Source of the DNA: M3007 sp033764075
GTDB lineage: Bacteria; Bacteroidota; Bacteroidia; Chitinophagales; Saprospiraceae
Assembly: GCA_033764075.1 (NCBI GenBank)
Contig: JANRJH010000028.1
Span: 62,001 to 126,000 of the forward strand
Direction of reading: 5' to 3'
DNA: 64,000 nucleotides
Position numbers and translations under genes: made by a program. The notes below the pieces were generated by a model. It did not search any database. It saw nothing but the letters and a program-made list of their open reading frames with translations, and was not told where the DNA came from. Shown here in pieces: positions 18,258 through 27,050 of this stretch (position 1 is its first letter; each line of letters opens with the position of its first letter).

Positions 18258-19016
18258 TTACACGCCTTTTTGGGTTTCCCAAATTTGTACGTGCAGACGG
18301 TCGGTATAGTTGAAGCCGTACACCTTGCACACTTCCACCAGCCATTCCCGGCGTGCGGACAATGCCTGGCGGGTGTTGCCTTCCGGCATAAGCCATACTT
18401 TTTCCGGGGGGATGTCGTAACGGGAAATGAGCTGGAGCACCTCCTCCATATCGGAAGGTTCGGCGATCACAAACTTGAACCCGGTTTTAGGGCTGGCGGC
18501 AAAAAAGCGCAACGCAGCAGGTCGCTCGCGAAGGCGGCGCGTGTTTCCGCTGTTTTCCAATTTGGGAGAGGCGTTGTACTGGTCGACCCGGGCGTCGAAG
18601 TCCGGTATGGGCACGTACGTGGCGTTGGTTTCCACCTCGAAGCGGTAAGTTGCGTCGATGGACCGGAGTGCATCCATCAGGGCAGCCAGCGCCGCTTGTT
18701 GCATCATGGGTTCTCCGCCGGTGAGCACCACATTTTTACAGGGAAAAGCGGCGACCCGGCCGGCGGTTTCGGCTATTGTACAGCGAATCAGCCAGTCTTT
18801 CTTATCGAATTTGCAGTAGCTTGGGTCGGCGTCATTGACATGCGAAAAGGGTGTGCCGATCCAGTTCCAGGTATAATCGGTATCGCACCACACGCAGTGC
18901 AGGTTGCACAGGCTGGTGCGCACAAACACAGAAGGGCGGCCCATGTTTCGTCCTTCGCCCTGGATGGTGTAGAAGATTTCGGGCTCGCCGTGGAGTCGGG
19001 CAAGTTTGAGGAGCAC
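18258..19016 (-). CDS. queE: 7-carboxy-7-deazaguanine synthase
   Basis: 252 residues from a GTG start at 19016, 6 bp after the stop of the upstream peptidase gene. Radical-SAM cluster motif CNLHCVWC (Cys37, Cys41, Cys44, CxxxCxxC), preceded by FYTIQGEG, the substrate-binding signature of QueE. LTGGEPMMQ and EVETNAT follow. It converts 6-carboxytetrahydropterin to 7-carboxy-7-deazaguanine for queuosine. An insert between the cluster and the LTGGEP motif (NDADPSYCKFDKKDW) makes it longer than the shortest QueE forms. No other queuosine gene is next to it. Confidence 0.92.
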   Translation of the reverse strand: MLLKLARLHGEPEIFYTIQGEGRNMGRPSVFVRTSLCNLHCVWCDTDYTWNWIGTPFSHVNDADPSYCKFDKKDWLIRCTIAETAGRVAAFPCKNVVLTGGEPMMQQAALAALMDALRSIDATYRFEVETNATYVPIPDFDARVDQYNASPKLENSGNTRRLRERPAALRFFAASPKTGFKFVIAEPSDMEEVLQLISRYDIPPEKVWLMPEGNTRQALSARREWLVEVCKVYGFNYTDRLHVQIWETQKGV

Positions 19017-19022
19017 GGCTGT

Positions 19023-19889
19023 TTACCGGTTTTCGTTGAACAAAGCGAACTGATTGGCGGAAAGGTCGGCCGATGCTTCTTTTTCCGAAAGGCGTGCATC
19101 TGCTTCGGGGTCGTCGGGCAGCATGCGTTTGATGATGCGGAGTTGATGGGTATACCGCTTTTGTTCCTGGCTGAAGATGCCGAAGTGATCAAACTTGTCG
19201 ATGCGCACCTTTCCATTGGCATGGATCACGTGGCAGTCGGGCAGCACAATGCCGACATGGCCGATGTTTCCCTTTCCGTTGTCGAAAAAAGCGAGGTCGC
19301 CGGCCTGACACTGCTGGGTAAAATCTACCGTGCGGCCCTGCGTGACCTGTTGGTAGGCGTCGCGCAGGAGGCGCACACCGGCAATTTTGTAGACCATCTG
19401 GGTTAATCCCGAGCAATCGATGCCGAAGGGTGATCGCCCGCCCCACAGGTAAGGGGCGTTCAGGTAGCGGCGGGCCAGTTTGATGATCCATTCGCCGGTG
19501 GGCACGATCTGGCCTTTGCTGACGACCGAGCCGGAGAACTGATACGACTGGTCGCCCAGTTGGCAACGCAAACCGTCGAACCGGGGCAGCACAGCGCCCA
19601 TGGTGAGCGGGATGAAATGGTCGGCGGCCATCAGCCCTTCCACCAGCGACAGGTTAACGGCCTGGTGGTCTTCGTACTGGTCATATTCGCTGGGGGTAAG
19701 CGGCTTGACTTGCTGACCGTGAACCCAGCCGGTGTATCCGTCCCACGCACAGACGACAAAAAGCCAGTTGCCGCGTGTGTCCTGCACTTCGGCCGTTTCA
19801 CCGAACAGGAGCTGGGAGGTCATCTCGCTTTTGTGCGAGGGATCGGCCCTTAGCGGGGCGAGGCTGACCTGGCAGGCGACGAATTTCAT
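19023..19889 (-). CDS. C40-family NlpC/P60 peptidase with SH3-like domains
   Basis: 288 residues. The N-terminal half carries two bacterial SH3-type segments (SQLLFGETAEVQDTRGNWLFVV and GYTGWVHGQQV). The C-terminal NlpC/P60 domain has Cys159 (FGIDCSGLTQ), His211 (GNIGHVGIVL) and His223 (VIHANGKV) as the catalytic triad. It should cut gamma-D-glutamyl-diaminopimelate bonds in murein peptides. No clear signal peptide is seen (MKFVACQVSLAPLRAD), so it may act on recycled peptides in the cytoplasm, as dipeptidyl-peptidase VI does. It is the first gene of a minus-strand run with queE. Confidence 0.9.
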   Translation of the reverse strand: MKFVACQVSLAPLRADPSHKSEMTSQLLFGETAEVQDTRGNWLFVVCAWDGYTGWVHGQQVKPLTPSEYDQYEDHQAVNLSLVEGLMAADHFIPLTMGAVLPRFDGLRCQLGDQSYQFSGSVVSKGQIVPTGEWIIKLARRYLNAPYLWGGRSPFGIDCSGLTQMVYKIAGVRLLRDAYQQVTQGRTVDFTQQCQAGDLAFFDNGKGNIGHVGIVLPDCHVIHANGKVRIDKFDHFGIFSQEQKRYTHQLRIIKRMLPDDPEADARLSEKEASADLSANQFALFNENR

Positions 19890-19907
19890 AAGCAGTTATG
19901 GCTGCTT

Positions 19908-19915
19908 CAAAGGTA
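19908..19915 (-). promoter_or_regulatory. -7 element TACCTTTG for the NlpC/P60 gene
   Basis: Minus-strand TACCTTTG ends 18 nt before the ATG. A TTG (-33-like) lies 21 nt further upstream. Confidence 0.68.
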
Positions 19916-19973
19916 ATGCGTTGCCGGCAACATACGCAAGCGATGGGAGATATAGATTTTGGAACGGCCGTTT

Positions 19974-21056
19974 TCAGAAATACCGAAAATCCATACCCGG
20001 CTGAATTTTCAGCAGCGACTCGTAGATGAGGCGGATGAGGTTGCTCACATCGTCCTTGTGCACCATTTCCACCGTCGTGTGCATATAGCGCAGGGGCAGG
20101 GAGATGAGCGCCGAGGCAACCCCGCCGTTGGAATAGGCAAAGGCGTCGGTGTCGGTACCCGTGTATCGGGAGGCGGCTTCTCGCTGGAAGGGGATGTTTT
20201 GTTTTTCCGCCGCGTCAATGATCAGGTCGAGCAGGCGGTTGTGCACGGCCGGTGCGTAGGTGACGGTAGGCCCCAGGCCGCAGCGCACGTCGCCGAATTT
20301 TTTCATGCTGATCATGGGCGTATGGGTGTCGTGCGTCACATCGGTTACAATGGCCAGATGGGGGCGGATGGTTTCCGCAATCATTTGGGCGCCGTGCAGC
20401 CCGACTTCTTCCTGCACGGAGTTCACCACGTACAGCGTAAAGGGCAGGCGGATGTTGTTTTCGCGCAGCAACCGCGCCACCTGGGCCACGCTGAATCCGC
20501 CGATGCGGTTGTCAAGCGCGCGACCGATGTAGTAGCGTTCATTGAGGATGGCGAATTCATCCTGATAGGTGACCACACAGCCCACATGCACCCCCATGGC
20601 CAGCACTTCGTCGCGGTCTTTAGCGCCGATGTCAATGGTAATGTTGTCGAGCGCTGGGGTGATGTTGGAATCTTTATCGATTCGGGTATGGATGGCTGGC
20701 CACCCGAAAACACCTTCGATCACCCCGCCATGGCGTTTGTGGATGAACACGCGCTTGGCAGGGGCGATCATGTGGTCGCTTCCGCCGTTTCGGATGACGT
20801 GAATAAAACCGTCGTCGGTGATGTAATTGACAAACCAGGAGATTTCGTCTGCATGGCCTTCGATGACCACACGGTAGTCCATGCCCGGATTGATGATGCC
20901 GTAAGCAGTGCCGTAGGTGTCGAGCTTCCAGTCGTCTATGTATGGCTTGAGGTATTCGAGCCAGATTTTCTGCCCGGGCGCTTCGAAGCCTGTCGGGCTG
21001 GCGTTGTTGAGGTATCGGCGAAGGAAATCTTCAGCCGCGTCGTTCAAAACCTGCAT
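19974..21056 (-). CDS. M42-family metallopeptidase
   Basis: 360 residues from the ATG at 21056 (MQVLNDAAEDFLRRYLNNASPTGFE); the longer frame adds 23 residues unlike the family. Co-catalytic metal ligands are visible: EGHADEISW, GRALDNRIGG, the Glu pair in SVQEEVGLHGA, VTDVTHD and the late HTTVEMVHKDD. M42 enzymes are cytoplasmic aminopeptidases that form large hollow oligomers and trim peptides. The nearest named relatives are glutamyl or deblocking aminopeptidases; specificity is unknown. It stands alone between two minus-strand genes. Confidence 0.9.
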   Translation of the reverse strand: MQVLNDAAEDFLRRYLNNASPTGFEAPGQKIWLEYLKPYIDDWKLDTYGTAYGIINPGMDYRVVIEGHADEISWFVNYITDDGFIHVIRNGGSDHMIAPAKRVFIHKRHGGVIEGVFGWPAIHTRIDKDSNITPALDNITIDIGAKDRDEVLAMGVHVGCVVTYQDEFAILNERYYIGRALDNRIGGFSVAQVARLLRENNIRLPFTLYVVNSVQEEVGLHGAQMIAETIRPHLAIVTDVTHDTHTPMISMKKFGDVRCGLGPTVTYAPAVHNRLLDLIIDAAEKQNIPFQREAASRYTGTDTDAFAYSNGGVASALISLPLRYMHTTVEMVHKDDVSNLIRLIYESLLKIQPGMDFRYF

Positions 21057-21102
21057 TGGATTAAGCGGTTCGATATGAATGTAGTGTGATTTGGTTCGGG
21101 GT

Positions 21103-21759
21103 TTATCCGGCGGCGTACAAGGCACCCCAACCGTCCGGGTTTTCGCGCCAGCGGAGCAAGGTGTCGTAGTCGTTTTTAGATATATATCCCGTGTTCAGTG
21201 CTTCGTCTACCAGAACATCGTAGTGACTAAGCGTGGCAAAGGTTACCTTTTTTTCGGAAAAAGCGCGCACGGCCTTGTCAAATCCATATTGAAAAAGGGC
21301 GAGCACAGCGGTCACATCGGCGCCGGCATCGCGCAGGGCATCCACTGCTGCCAGGCAGCTGCCGCCGGTGCTGATGAGGTCTTCGACCACTAAAACACGC
21401 GCGCCGGTCGGCAATTCGCCCTCAATGAGGTTGCGCCGGCCGTGGTCCTTGGCGCTGCTGCGTACGTAAACGAAGGGTAAGCGCAGGCGGTCGGCCAGCA
21501 AAACCCCGTGAGGGATGCCTGCGGTGGCTACCCCCGCCACCACGTCGAAGGCAGGTAAAGCCTCGGCGCGTTCAACCAGGGCCTGCACCAGGAAATCGCG
21601 CACCTTGGGATGAGAAAGCGCTACCCGGTTGTCGCAATAAATGGGTGACAATAACCCCGATGCCCAGGTGAAGGGCGCCTGCGGGCTGAGCTTGACGGCT
21701 TGGATGGCCAGGAGGTGTTTGGCCACTTTTGCCGATATCGGATCTTGCGTTGGGATCAT
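21103..21759 (-). CDS. pyrE: Orotate phosphoribosyltransferase
   Basis: 218 residues from the ATG at 21759 (MIPTQDPISAKVAKHLL). An ATG 51 bp upstream gives a His/Leu-rich extension unlike the family. The fold shows FTWASGLLSPIYCDNR for orotate binding, VAGVATAGIPHG, the mobile loop Lys in RSSAKDHGRR, and the PRPP-binding VVEDLISTGGS. It makes orotidine monophosphate from orotate and PRPP in pyrimidine synthesis. No other pyrimidine gene is nearby. Divergent from gldH. Confidence 0.93.
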   Translation of the reverse strand: MIPTQDPISAKVAKHLLAIQAVKLSPQAPFTWASGLLSPIYCDNRVALSHPKVRDFLVQALVERAEALPAFDVVAGVATAGIPHGVLLADRLRLPFVYVRSSAKDHGRRNLIEGELPTGARVLVVEDLISTGGSCLAAVDALRDAGADVTAVLALFQYGFDKAVRAFSEKKVTFATLSHYDVLVDEALNTGYISKNDYDTLLRWRENPDGWGALYAAG

Positions 21760-21839
21760 GTGGGTCGTCAAAAACAAAAGCGTAGGAGGATGATGGAAAA
21801 GAAGATGCAAAGGTGCGGAGTTTTGCCGACAAATCGGCT

Positions 21840-21847
21840 TACATTTG
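21840..21847 (+). promoter_or_regulatory. -7 element TACATTTG for gldH
   Basis: Exact TAnnTTTG match, 18 bp before the preferred gldH ATG at 21866. Confidence 0.6.
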
Positions 21848-21865
21848 TTGCCTTAAGTGCAACGA

Positions 21866-22345
21866 ATGAAAGAAACGCACCATAAAAATACCCTGTTTAC
21901 AGCATTTATTACCCTTGCCTTTTTCGCTTGCAGCGAACCATCCGAATTCAACCAGCGCCTGGAGGTAAACCCTGCGGCCTGGGCCTATGCCGATACGCTA
22001 GACTTCCGGTTCACCATTACCGACACCGCCGCCCGGTATAATCTGTATTTCGACGTAATGCACGTCGATACCTTCCCCTGGCAAAACCTTTACACCCGGC
22101 TCCACACCCGTTTTCCCGACGGCAAGCGGCTCAGCAAGCCGGTGTCTTTCGACCTGTTCAATTCAAGGGGTGAATCCAACGGCTCGTGTTCGGGTCGCCG
22201 CTGTACCGTGCAAACCGTTCTCCAGGAGAACACCCGCTTCAACCTGCCCGGCGAATATGTGTTCACCGTTGAGCAGTTCATGCGCCGGGACTCGATTCCG
22301 GGCATTTTCGCCGTGGAATTTACCGTGCAGAAACGCGCGCAATAG
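21866..22345 (+). CDS. gldH: Gliding motility lipoprotein GldH
   Basis: 159 residues from the ATG at 21866; an in-frame ATG at 21857 is also possible. A lipoprotein signal ends at FFAC (Cys22). The body (FNQRLEVNPAAWAYADTLDFRFTITDTAARYNLYFDV and YPNLY-like QNLYTRLHTRFPDGK) matches GldH, a membrane lipoprotein required for gliding and linked to the T9SS machinery in Bacteroidota. Its presence fits the porU/porV genes at 31-36 kb, though it does not prove that the organism glides. Confidence 0.85.
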   Translation: MKETHHKNTLFTAFITLAFFACSEPSEFNQRLEVNPAAWAYADTLDFRFTITDTAARYNLYFDVMHVDTFPWQNLYTRLHTRFPDGKRLSKPVSFDLFNSRGESNGSCSGRRCTVQTVLQENTRFNLPGEYVFTVEQFMRRDSIPGIFAVEFTVQKRAQ

Positions 22346-22347
22346 CC

Positions 22348-22355
22348 TACCTTTG
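22348..22355 (+). promoter_or_regulatory. -7 element TACCTTTG for the pcrA-type helicase
   Basis: Exact TAnnTTTG match that starts 2 bp after the gldH stop; the start codon follows at 22378. Confidence 0.68.
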
Positions 22356-22377
22356 TCTTCAACATTTTGTGTCAGAC

Positions 22378-24648
22378 ATGCCTAATTATCTCAATGAGCT
22401 GAACGACCGGCAGCGCGCCGCCGTGACCGCCCCCGACGGCCCCATGCTGGTGATCGCCGGCCCCGGATCGGGCAAAACACGGGTGCTCACCTACCGCATC
22501 GCCTGGCTCATCGAACAGGGGGTAGCCCCCTGGGAAATCCTGGCCCTCACCTTTACCAACAAGGCGGCGCGCGAGATGAAAGAGCGCATCGAACACGTGG
22601 TGGGCTCCCGCGCCCAAAACGTCTGGGCCGGCACGTTTCACAGCATTTTCGCCCGCATCCTGCGCGCCGAAGCCGCCAAGATCGGGTACCCGTCCAGCTT
22701 TTCCGTGTACGACACCGACGACACCACCAGCCTGCTGCGTGCCATCATCAAGGAAATGCAGCTCGACCCGAATACCTACAACCCCTCCGCCATCCGGTCG
22801 CGCATCTCCTTGGCCAAGAGCAACCTCGTGTCGCCGGTCGCTTATCGGCAAAACGCCGAAATGATGGAACAGGATCGCCAGAGCCGCCGACCCTACCTGG
22901 CCGACATCTACGAAAAATACGTAGAGCGCTGCAAACGCGCCGGCGCCATGGACTTCGACGACCTGCTCTACCAGCTTTACCGCCTCCTGCGCGAGAACCC
23001 GGACGGGGTGGCCGAAAAGTACCAGCGCAAGTTTCGCTACCTGCATGTCGATGAATTTCAGGACACCAACTTCCTGCAGTACGCCATTCTCCGTCGCCTG
23101 CTCAAATACGAAGGCAGCCCCGAAAATATTTTTGCCGTCGGCGACGATGCACAGAGCATCTACGCTTTTCGCGGCGCCACCATCGACAACATACTCGACT
23201 TTGAAAAGGACTTTCCCAACCTCCGTACCTACAAACTCGAACAAAACTACCGCTCCACCCACCACATCGTGCAGGCGGCCAACGACGTGATCGCCTACAA
23301 CCGCCGCCAGCTGCACAAAACCATCTGGACCGATAAGGCAGATCGCCATAAAATAAAGGTGTTGCGCTGCATGACCGACGACGAGGAGGCACGCCGCGTG
23401 GTCGACCACATCCTCGAGCAAAAACACCGCCACCACCTGCCCAATAGCGAATTTGCCATCCTGTACCGCACCAACGCCCAGAGCCGGAAATTCGAAGAAA
23501 ACCTGCGTCGACTCAACCTGACCTACCGGGTGTTCGGCGGCTTCTCCTTCTACCAGCGCAAAGAGGTCAAGGATTTTGTCGCCTACCTGCGCCTGGCCGT
23601 CAACCCCAGCGACGAAGAAGCCCTCAAACGCGCCATCAACTACCCTGCGCGCGGCATCAGCCAGGCGACGGTGGACAAGCTCGGCGAGCTCGCCTCCCGC
23701 CGCAACCTCACGCTCTGGGACGCCATGCTGGATGCCGGCCTCGACGTGCCGGACCGCGCCCGCAAAGCCCTGGCGTCTTTCCGCACCCTCCTGGAAGGCT
23801 GGATGCAGCGCGCGCACGCCGGCAGCGCGGCCGAGCTGGCGACCGTCATCCTGCGGCAAAGCGGTCTGCAGGAACTGCTCAAAGGCGATACCAGCAACGA
23901 AGGGCTCGACCGCTGGAACAACGTGCAGTCCGTCATAGACGCCATCGCCGAATTTACCGACCAGCAAACCGAAGGGGATGGAGACCGCTCCCTCGCGGCA
24001 TACCTGCAAACGATCAGTCTGCTGACCGACGCCGACGAGAAAACGGCCGACGCGGACTACGTCACCCTAATGAGCGTGCACGCCGCCAAAGGGCTGGAAT
24101 ACAGGAGCGTATTCGTCACCGGCCTGGAAGAAGACCTTTTTCCGTCCTTCATGTCGAGGGAAGACCCCAATGGGCTGGACGAGGAGCGGCGCCTTTTCTA
24201 CGTGGCCATTACCCGCGCCAAGGAACTGCTCACCGTCACCTATGCCCAAAACCGTTACCGGTACGGACAAATCAGGCAGAGCGCGCCTTCCCGTTTTCTC
24301 GACGAGATCGGCGCCGAGCACATGGATGTCGGCGGTGGCATCGGCTCCCGGCGTAATCCGGCGCCGGAAGCGGCGCCGCTGCAGCGCTCCGGCGTGAGCG
24401 GTCATTTTGCCGCGCCGCGCCGCGGGGCGTCCGCCGCTCCGGTGGTCGACACGGCCGGCTTCAGCCCCGCCCCGCCGGAAGCCATTGTGCCCGGCATCCG
24501 GGTGCGACACCTGAAGTTCGGTGACGGCGCCGTGACCAGCGTGGAAGGCCCCAAAGACAACATGGTGGCTTCTATTCGCTTTGATCTGGAGCCGGACAAC
24601 GAACGCCGGATCGTGCTCAAATTTGCGAAGCTGATGGTGTTGAGCTGA
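22378..24648 (+). CDS. pcrA: UvrD/PcrA-type superfamily I DNA helicase
   Basis: 756 residues from the ATG at 22378 (a GTG 9 bp earlier is in frame). All SF1A motifs are present in order: AGPGSGKTR (Walker A), TFTNKAAREMKERI, VDEFQDTN (Walker B), GDDAQSIYAFRGA, EQNYRST, SVHAAKGLEY and FYVAITRAK. The C-terminal segment (VRHLKFGDGAV) is the small tudor-like domain of PcrA that contacts RNA polymerase. It should be a 3'-5' helicase in repair and replication restart. It follows gldH closely but has its own promoter. Confidence 0.92.
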   Translation: MPNYLNELNDRQRAAVTAPDGPMLVIAGPGSGKTRVLTYRIAWLIEQGVAPWEILALTFTNKAAREMKERIEHVVGSRAQNVWAGTFHSIFARILRAEAAKIGYPSSFSVYDTDDTTSLLRAIIKEMQLDPNTYNPSAIRSRISLAKSNLVSPVAYRQNAEMMEQDRQSRRPYLADIYEKYVERCKRAGAMDFDDLLYQLYRLLRENPDGVAEKYQRKFRYLHVDEFQDTNFLQYAILRRLLKYEGSPENIFAVGDDAQSIYAFRGATIDNILDFEKDFPNLRTYKLEQNYRSTHHIVQAANDVIAYNRRQLHKTIWTDKADRHKIKVLRCMTDDEEARRVVDHILEQKHRHHLPNSEFAILYRTNAQSRKFEENLRRLNLTYRVFGGFSFYQRKEVKDFVAYLRLAVNPSDEEALKRAINYPARGISQATVDKLGELASRRNLTLWDAMLDAGLDVPDRARKALASFRTLLEGWMQRAHAGSAAELATVILRQSGLQELLKGDTSNEGLDRWNNVQSVIDAIAEFTDQQTEGDGDRSLAAYLQTISLLTDADEKTADADYVTLMSVHAAKGLEYRSVFVTGLEEDLFPSFMSREDPNGLDEERRLFYVAITRAKELLTVTYAQNRYRYGQIRQSAPSRFLDEIGAEHMDVGGGIGSRRNPAPEAAPLQRSGVSGHFAAPRRGASAAPVVDTAGFSPAPPEAIVPGIRVRHLKFGDGAVTSVEGPKDNMVASIRFDLEPDNERRIVLKFAKLMVLS

Positions 24649-24732
24649 GCCGGCGGCATTAAATTATGGTTAAGCCCGTCACAAATGCGTCAGGATGCGC
24701 CCGGTATCCGGGGCGACCCCGGAACAGCGGCG

Positions 24733-24740
24733 TATCTTTG
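24733..24740 (+). promoter_or_regulatory. -7 element TATCTTTG for the second TonB receptor
   Basis: Exact TAnnTTTG match, giving a leader of about 50 nt to the ATG at 24797. It excludes the in-frame ATG at 24695. Confidence 0.65.
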
Positions 24741-24796
24741 CTGTTTCAAAAACAGTGTTTGGGGAAATACTGTGCGCAAAGAATGGATTTAGCCGT

Positions 24797-27001
24797 ATGA
24801 TTGGCCGCTTATTTCGCGTCATGTTGGTGGCGTGCGTCTTCCCGGGGCCGCAATATGCCTTCGCCCAGGATACCCTTCAAACCCTGAAGGAGGTCACCAT
24901 TGAAGCCGATGCCGACGCATTTGGCGCCTCCCGCATGCGCAACGTGGAGAATTTCGGTATTTATGCCGGCAAAAAAACGGAGGTTGTCGAACTGGATAAA
25001 ATTACGGCCAACGCCTCCACCAACAACCCCCGGCAGGTGTTCGGCCGGGTGACCGGACTGAACATCTGGGAAAGCGACGGCGCCGGCCTGCAACTCGGGA
25101 TCGGTGGTCGCGGCCTCAACCCCAACCGGACCGCCAACTTCAACACCCGCCAGAACGGGTACGACATCAGCGCCGACGCGCTGGGCTATCCCGAAAGCTA
25201 CTACACCCCGCCCACCGAGGCGCTCGACCGCATTGAGATCGTGCGTGGTGCGGCATCACTGCAATACGGCACCCAGTTTGGCGGACTGCTCAATTTCCGC
25301 TTCAAACAACCCTCCGACGCGAAAAAATTCGGAGTTACTTCCCGCCAGACCGTCGGCTCGTGGGGGTACTTCGGCTCGTTCAACAGCGTGGGTGGCCATT
25401 TGAAAAAACAAAACGTCAGCTATTACGCCTGTTTTCAGTACAAACGCGGCGACGGCTGGCGACCCAATTCGGGCTTCGATTACCGCTTTGCCTACGCCGA
25501 TGTGCACTGGCACGCCACCCGGAAGATGATGATCGAACTGGAGCTCACCCGCATGGATTACGATGCCCAGCAGCCCGGCGGCCTCACCGATAAAATGTTC
25601 GATACAGACGCCCGCCAGTCGGTCCGCGAACGCAACTGGTTCCGCGTCAATTGGAACCTGGCAGCCCTCCAGTTCAACTACGATTTTACGGACCACACCC
25701 GGCTCAACGTCCGCACGTTCGGGCTGCTCGCCCAGCGCCAGTCCCTCGGCAACCTCGAACGCATCAACGTGGTGGACTTCGGCGGCCCACGCACCATGAT
25801 CGACGGCCAGTTCCGCAACATAGGCCAGGAGGCCCGCATCGTGCACCAGTACAACCGCAAAGGGCTGCCCCAGACCCTTTTGGTGGGCTACCGCCTGTAC
25901 CGAGGCGACACCGGCTCGCGCCAGGGCGACGCCTCCGACGGCTCGGGCCCAGACTTCGCCTTTCTCCACCCGGACGACCTGGAAAATTCGGATTACGACT
26001 ACCCGAGCAACAACCAGGCCCTTTTTGCCGAACACTTGTTCCAGTTGTCGCCCCAATGGAGCCTCACGCCGGGGGTGCGGCTCGAACGCATCGTCACCGA
26101 AGCCGAAGGTTATTACAAACAACGCGTTACCGACGCCGCAGGCAATGTGATCGTGGAAAATCGCATCGAAGAGAGCACCCGCCGTGACCGCACTTTCCTC
26201 ATCGGCGGCATCGGCGCCGCCTGGAAGCCGGCCTCCGGCATGGAGTGGTACGCCAACGTCTCGCAAAACTATCGCGCCATCAATTTCAGCGACCTGCGCA
26301 TCGACAATCCGAACGTTGTGGTGGACACCAACATCCAGGATGAGCGCGGCTTTTCGGCCGATTTGGGACTAAAACTGAATAAAGACGGCCTCTTTGTGGC
26401 AGAAGTCACCGCGTTTTACATCGCCTACAACGGCCGCATAGGCCAGGTGCTGCGCGCAGACCGGCCGCCGCTGTTCAACGATTACCGTTTTCGGAGCAAC
26501 ATCGCCGACGCGCGCAACATTGGCCTCGAGGCGTTTGCCGAAACAGACGTACTGCGCACCCTGTTCGGCGCCGTGCGGTCGCCATGGCGCTGGACCCTCT
26601 TCGTGAATGCCGCCGTGGTGGACGCCCGGTACGTGCGCACCGACGATACATCGATTGACGGTAAATTCGTAGAAATGGCGCCGCCCCTGCTGCTGCGCGC
26701 CGGCACGTCTGTGGAGCGTGGCCCCTGGCGCGCTTCTTTCCAGTATGCCTACACAGCGAAACATTACTCCGACGCCAGCAACGCCGAGCGCACCGCGTCG
26801 GCAGTGGAAGGCATTATTCCGGCCTACGCTGTGGCCGACCTTTCCGTGCGCTGGCGCCACAAATGGCTCATCGCCGAAGCCAGTTGCAACAACCTGTTCG
26901 ACGCCCGCTATTTCACGCGCCGGGCCGACAGCTACCCTGGGCCTGGCATTATTCCGGCGGATGGACGGGGTGTTTTTTTGACGGTAGGGGTGGAGTTTTG
27001 A
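24797..27001 (+). CDS. TonB-dependent receptor, FecA/siderophore-like
   Basis: 734 residues from the ATG at 24797 (signal MIGRLFRVMLVACVFPGPQYAFA). Unlike the receptor at 6.3 kb it lacks the carboxypeptidase-like N-domain. The plug begins directly (QTLKEVTIEADADAFG), with NPRQVFGRVTGLNIWE, IGGRGLNPNRTANFNTRQNG and EIVRGAASLQYGTQFGGLLNF. A 22-strand-type barrel follows and ends in a C-terminal aromatic (VGVEF). The plug resembles ferric-citrate/siderophore receptors, so iron-complex uptake is the best guess. No FecI/FecR regulators are adjacent. The gene ends 5 bp before a perfect 38-bp palindrome. Confidence 0.9.
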   Translation: MIGRLFRVMLVACVFPGPQYAFAQDTLQTLKEVTIEADADAFGASRMRNVENFGIYAGKKTEVVELDKITANASTNNPRQVFGRVTGLNIWESDGAGLQLGIGGRGLNPNRTANFNTRQNGYDISADALGYPESYYTPPTEALDRIEIVRGAASLQYGTQFGGLLNFRFKQPSDAKKFGVTSRQTVGSWGYFGSFNSVGGHLKKQNVSYYACFQYKRGDGWRPNSGFDYRFAYADVHWHATRKMMIELELTRMDYDAQQPGGLTDKMFDTDARQSVRERNWFRVNWNLAALQFNYDFTDHTRLNVRTFGLLAQRQSLGNLERINVVDFGGPRTMIDGQFRNIGQEARIVHQYNRKGLPQTLLVGYRLYRGDTGSRQGDASDGSGPDFAFLHPDDLENSDYDYPSNNQALFAEHLFQLSPQWSLTPGVRLERIVTEAEGYYKQRVTDAAGNVIVENRIEESTRRDRTFLIGGIGAAWKPASGMEWYANVSQNYRAINFSDLRIDNPNVVVDTNIQDERGFSADLGLKLNKDGLFVAEVTAFYIAYNGRIGQVLRADRPPLFNDYRFRSNIADARNIGLEAFAETDVLRTLFGAVRSPWRWTLFVNAAVVDARYVRTDDTSIDGKFVEMAPPLLLRAGTSVERGPWRASFQYAYTAKHYSDASNAERTASAVEGIIPAYAVADLSVRWRHKWLIAEASCNNLFDARYFTRRADSYPGPGIIPADGRGVFLTVGVEF

Positions 27002-27005
27002 GCTG

Positions 27006-27043
27006 AAAATTCGTCCTACGAGTATACTCGTAGGACGAATTTT
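27006..27043. terminator. Perfect 38-bp palindrome, likely bidirectional terminator (CGTCCTACGA family, copy 2)
   Basis: Each arm (27006-27024, 27025-27043) is the exact reverse complement of the other and ends in ATTTT. It lies between convergent stop codons (27001 on plus, 27051 on minus), the position expected of a bidirectional terminator. Confidence 0.75.
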
Positions 27044-27050
27044 GGCGCGT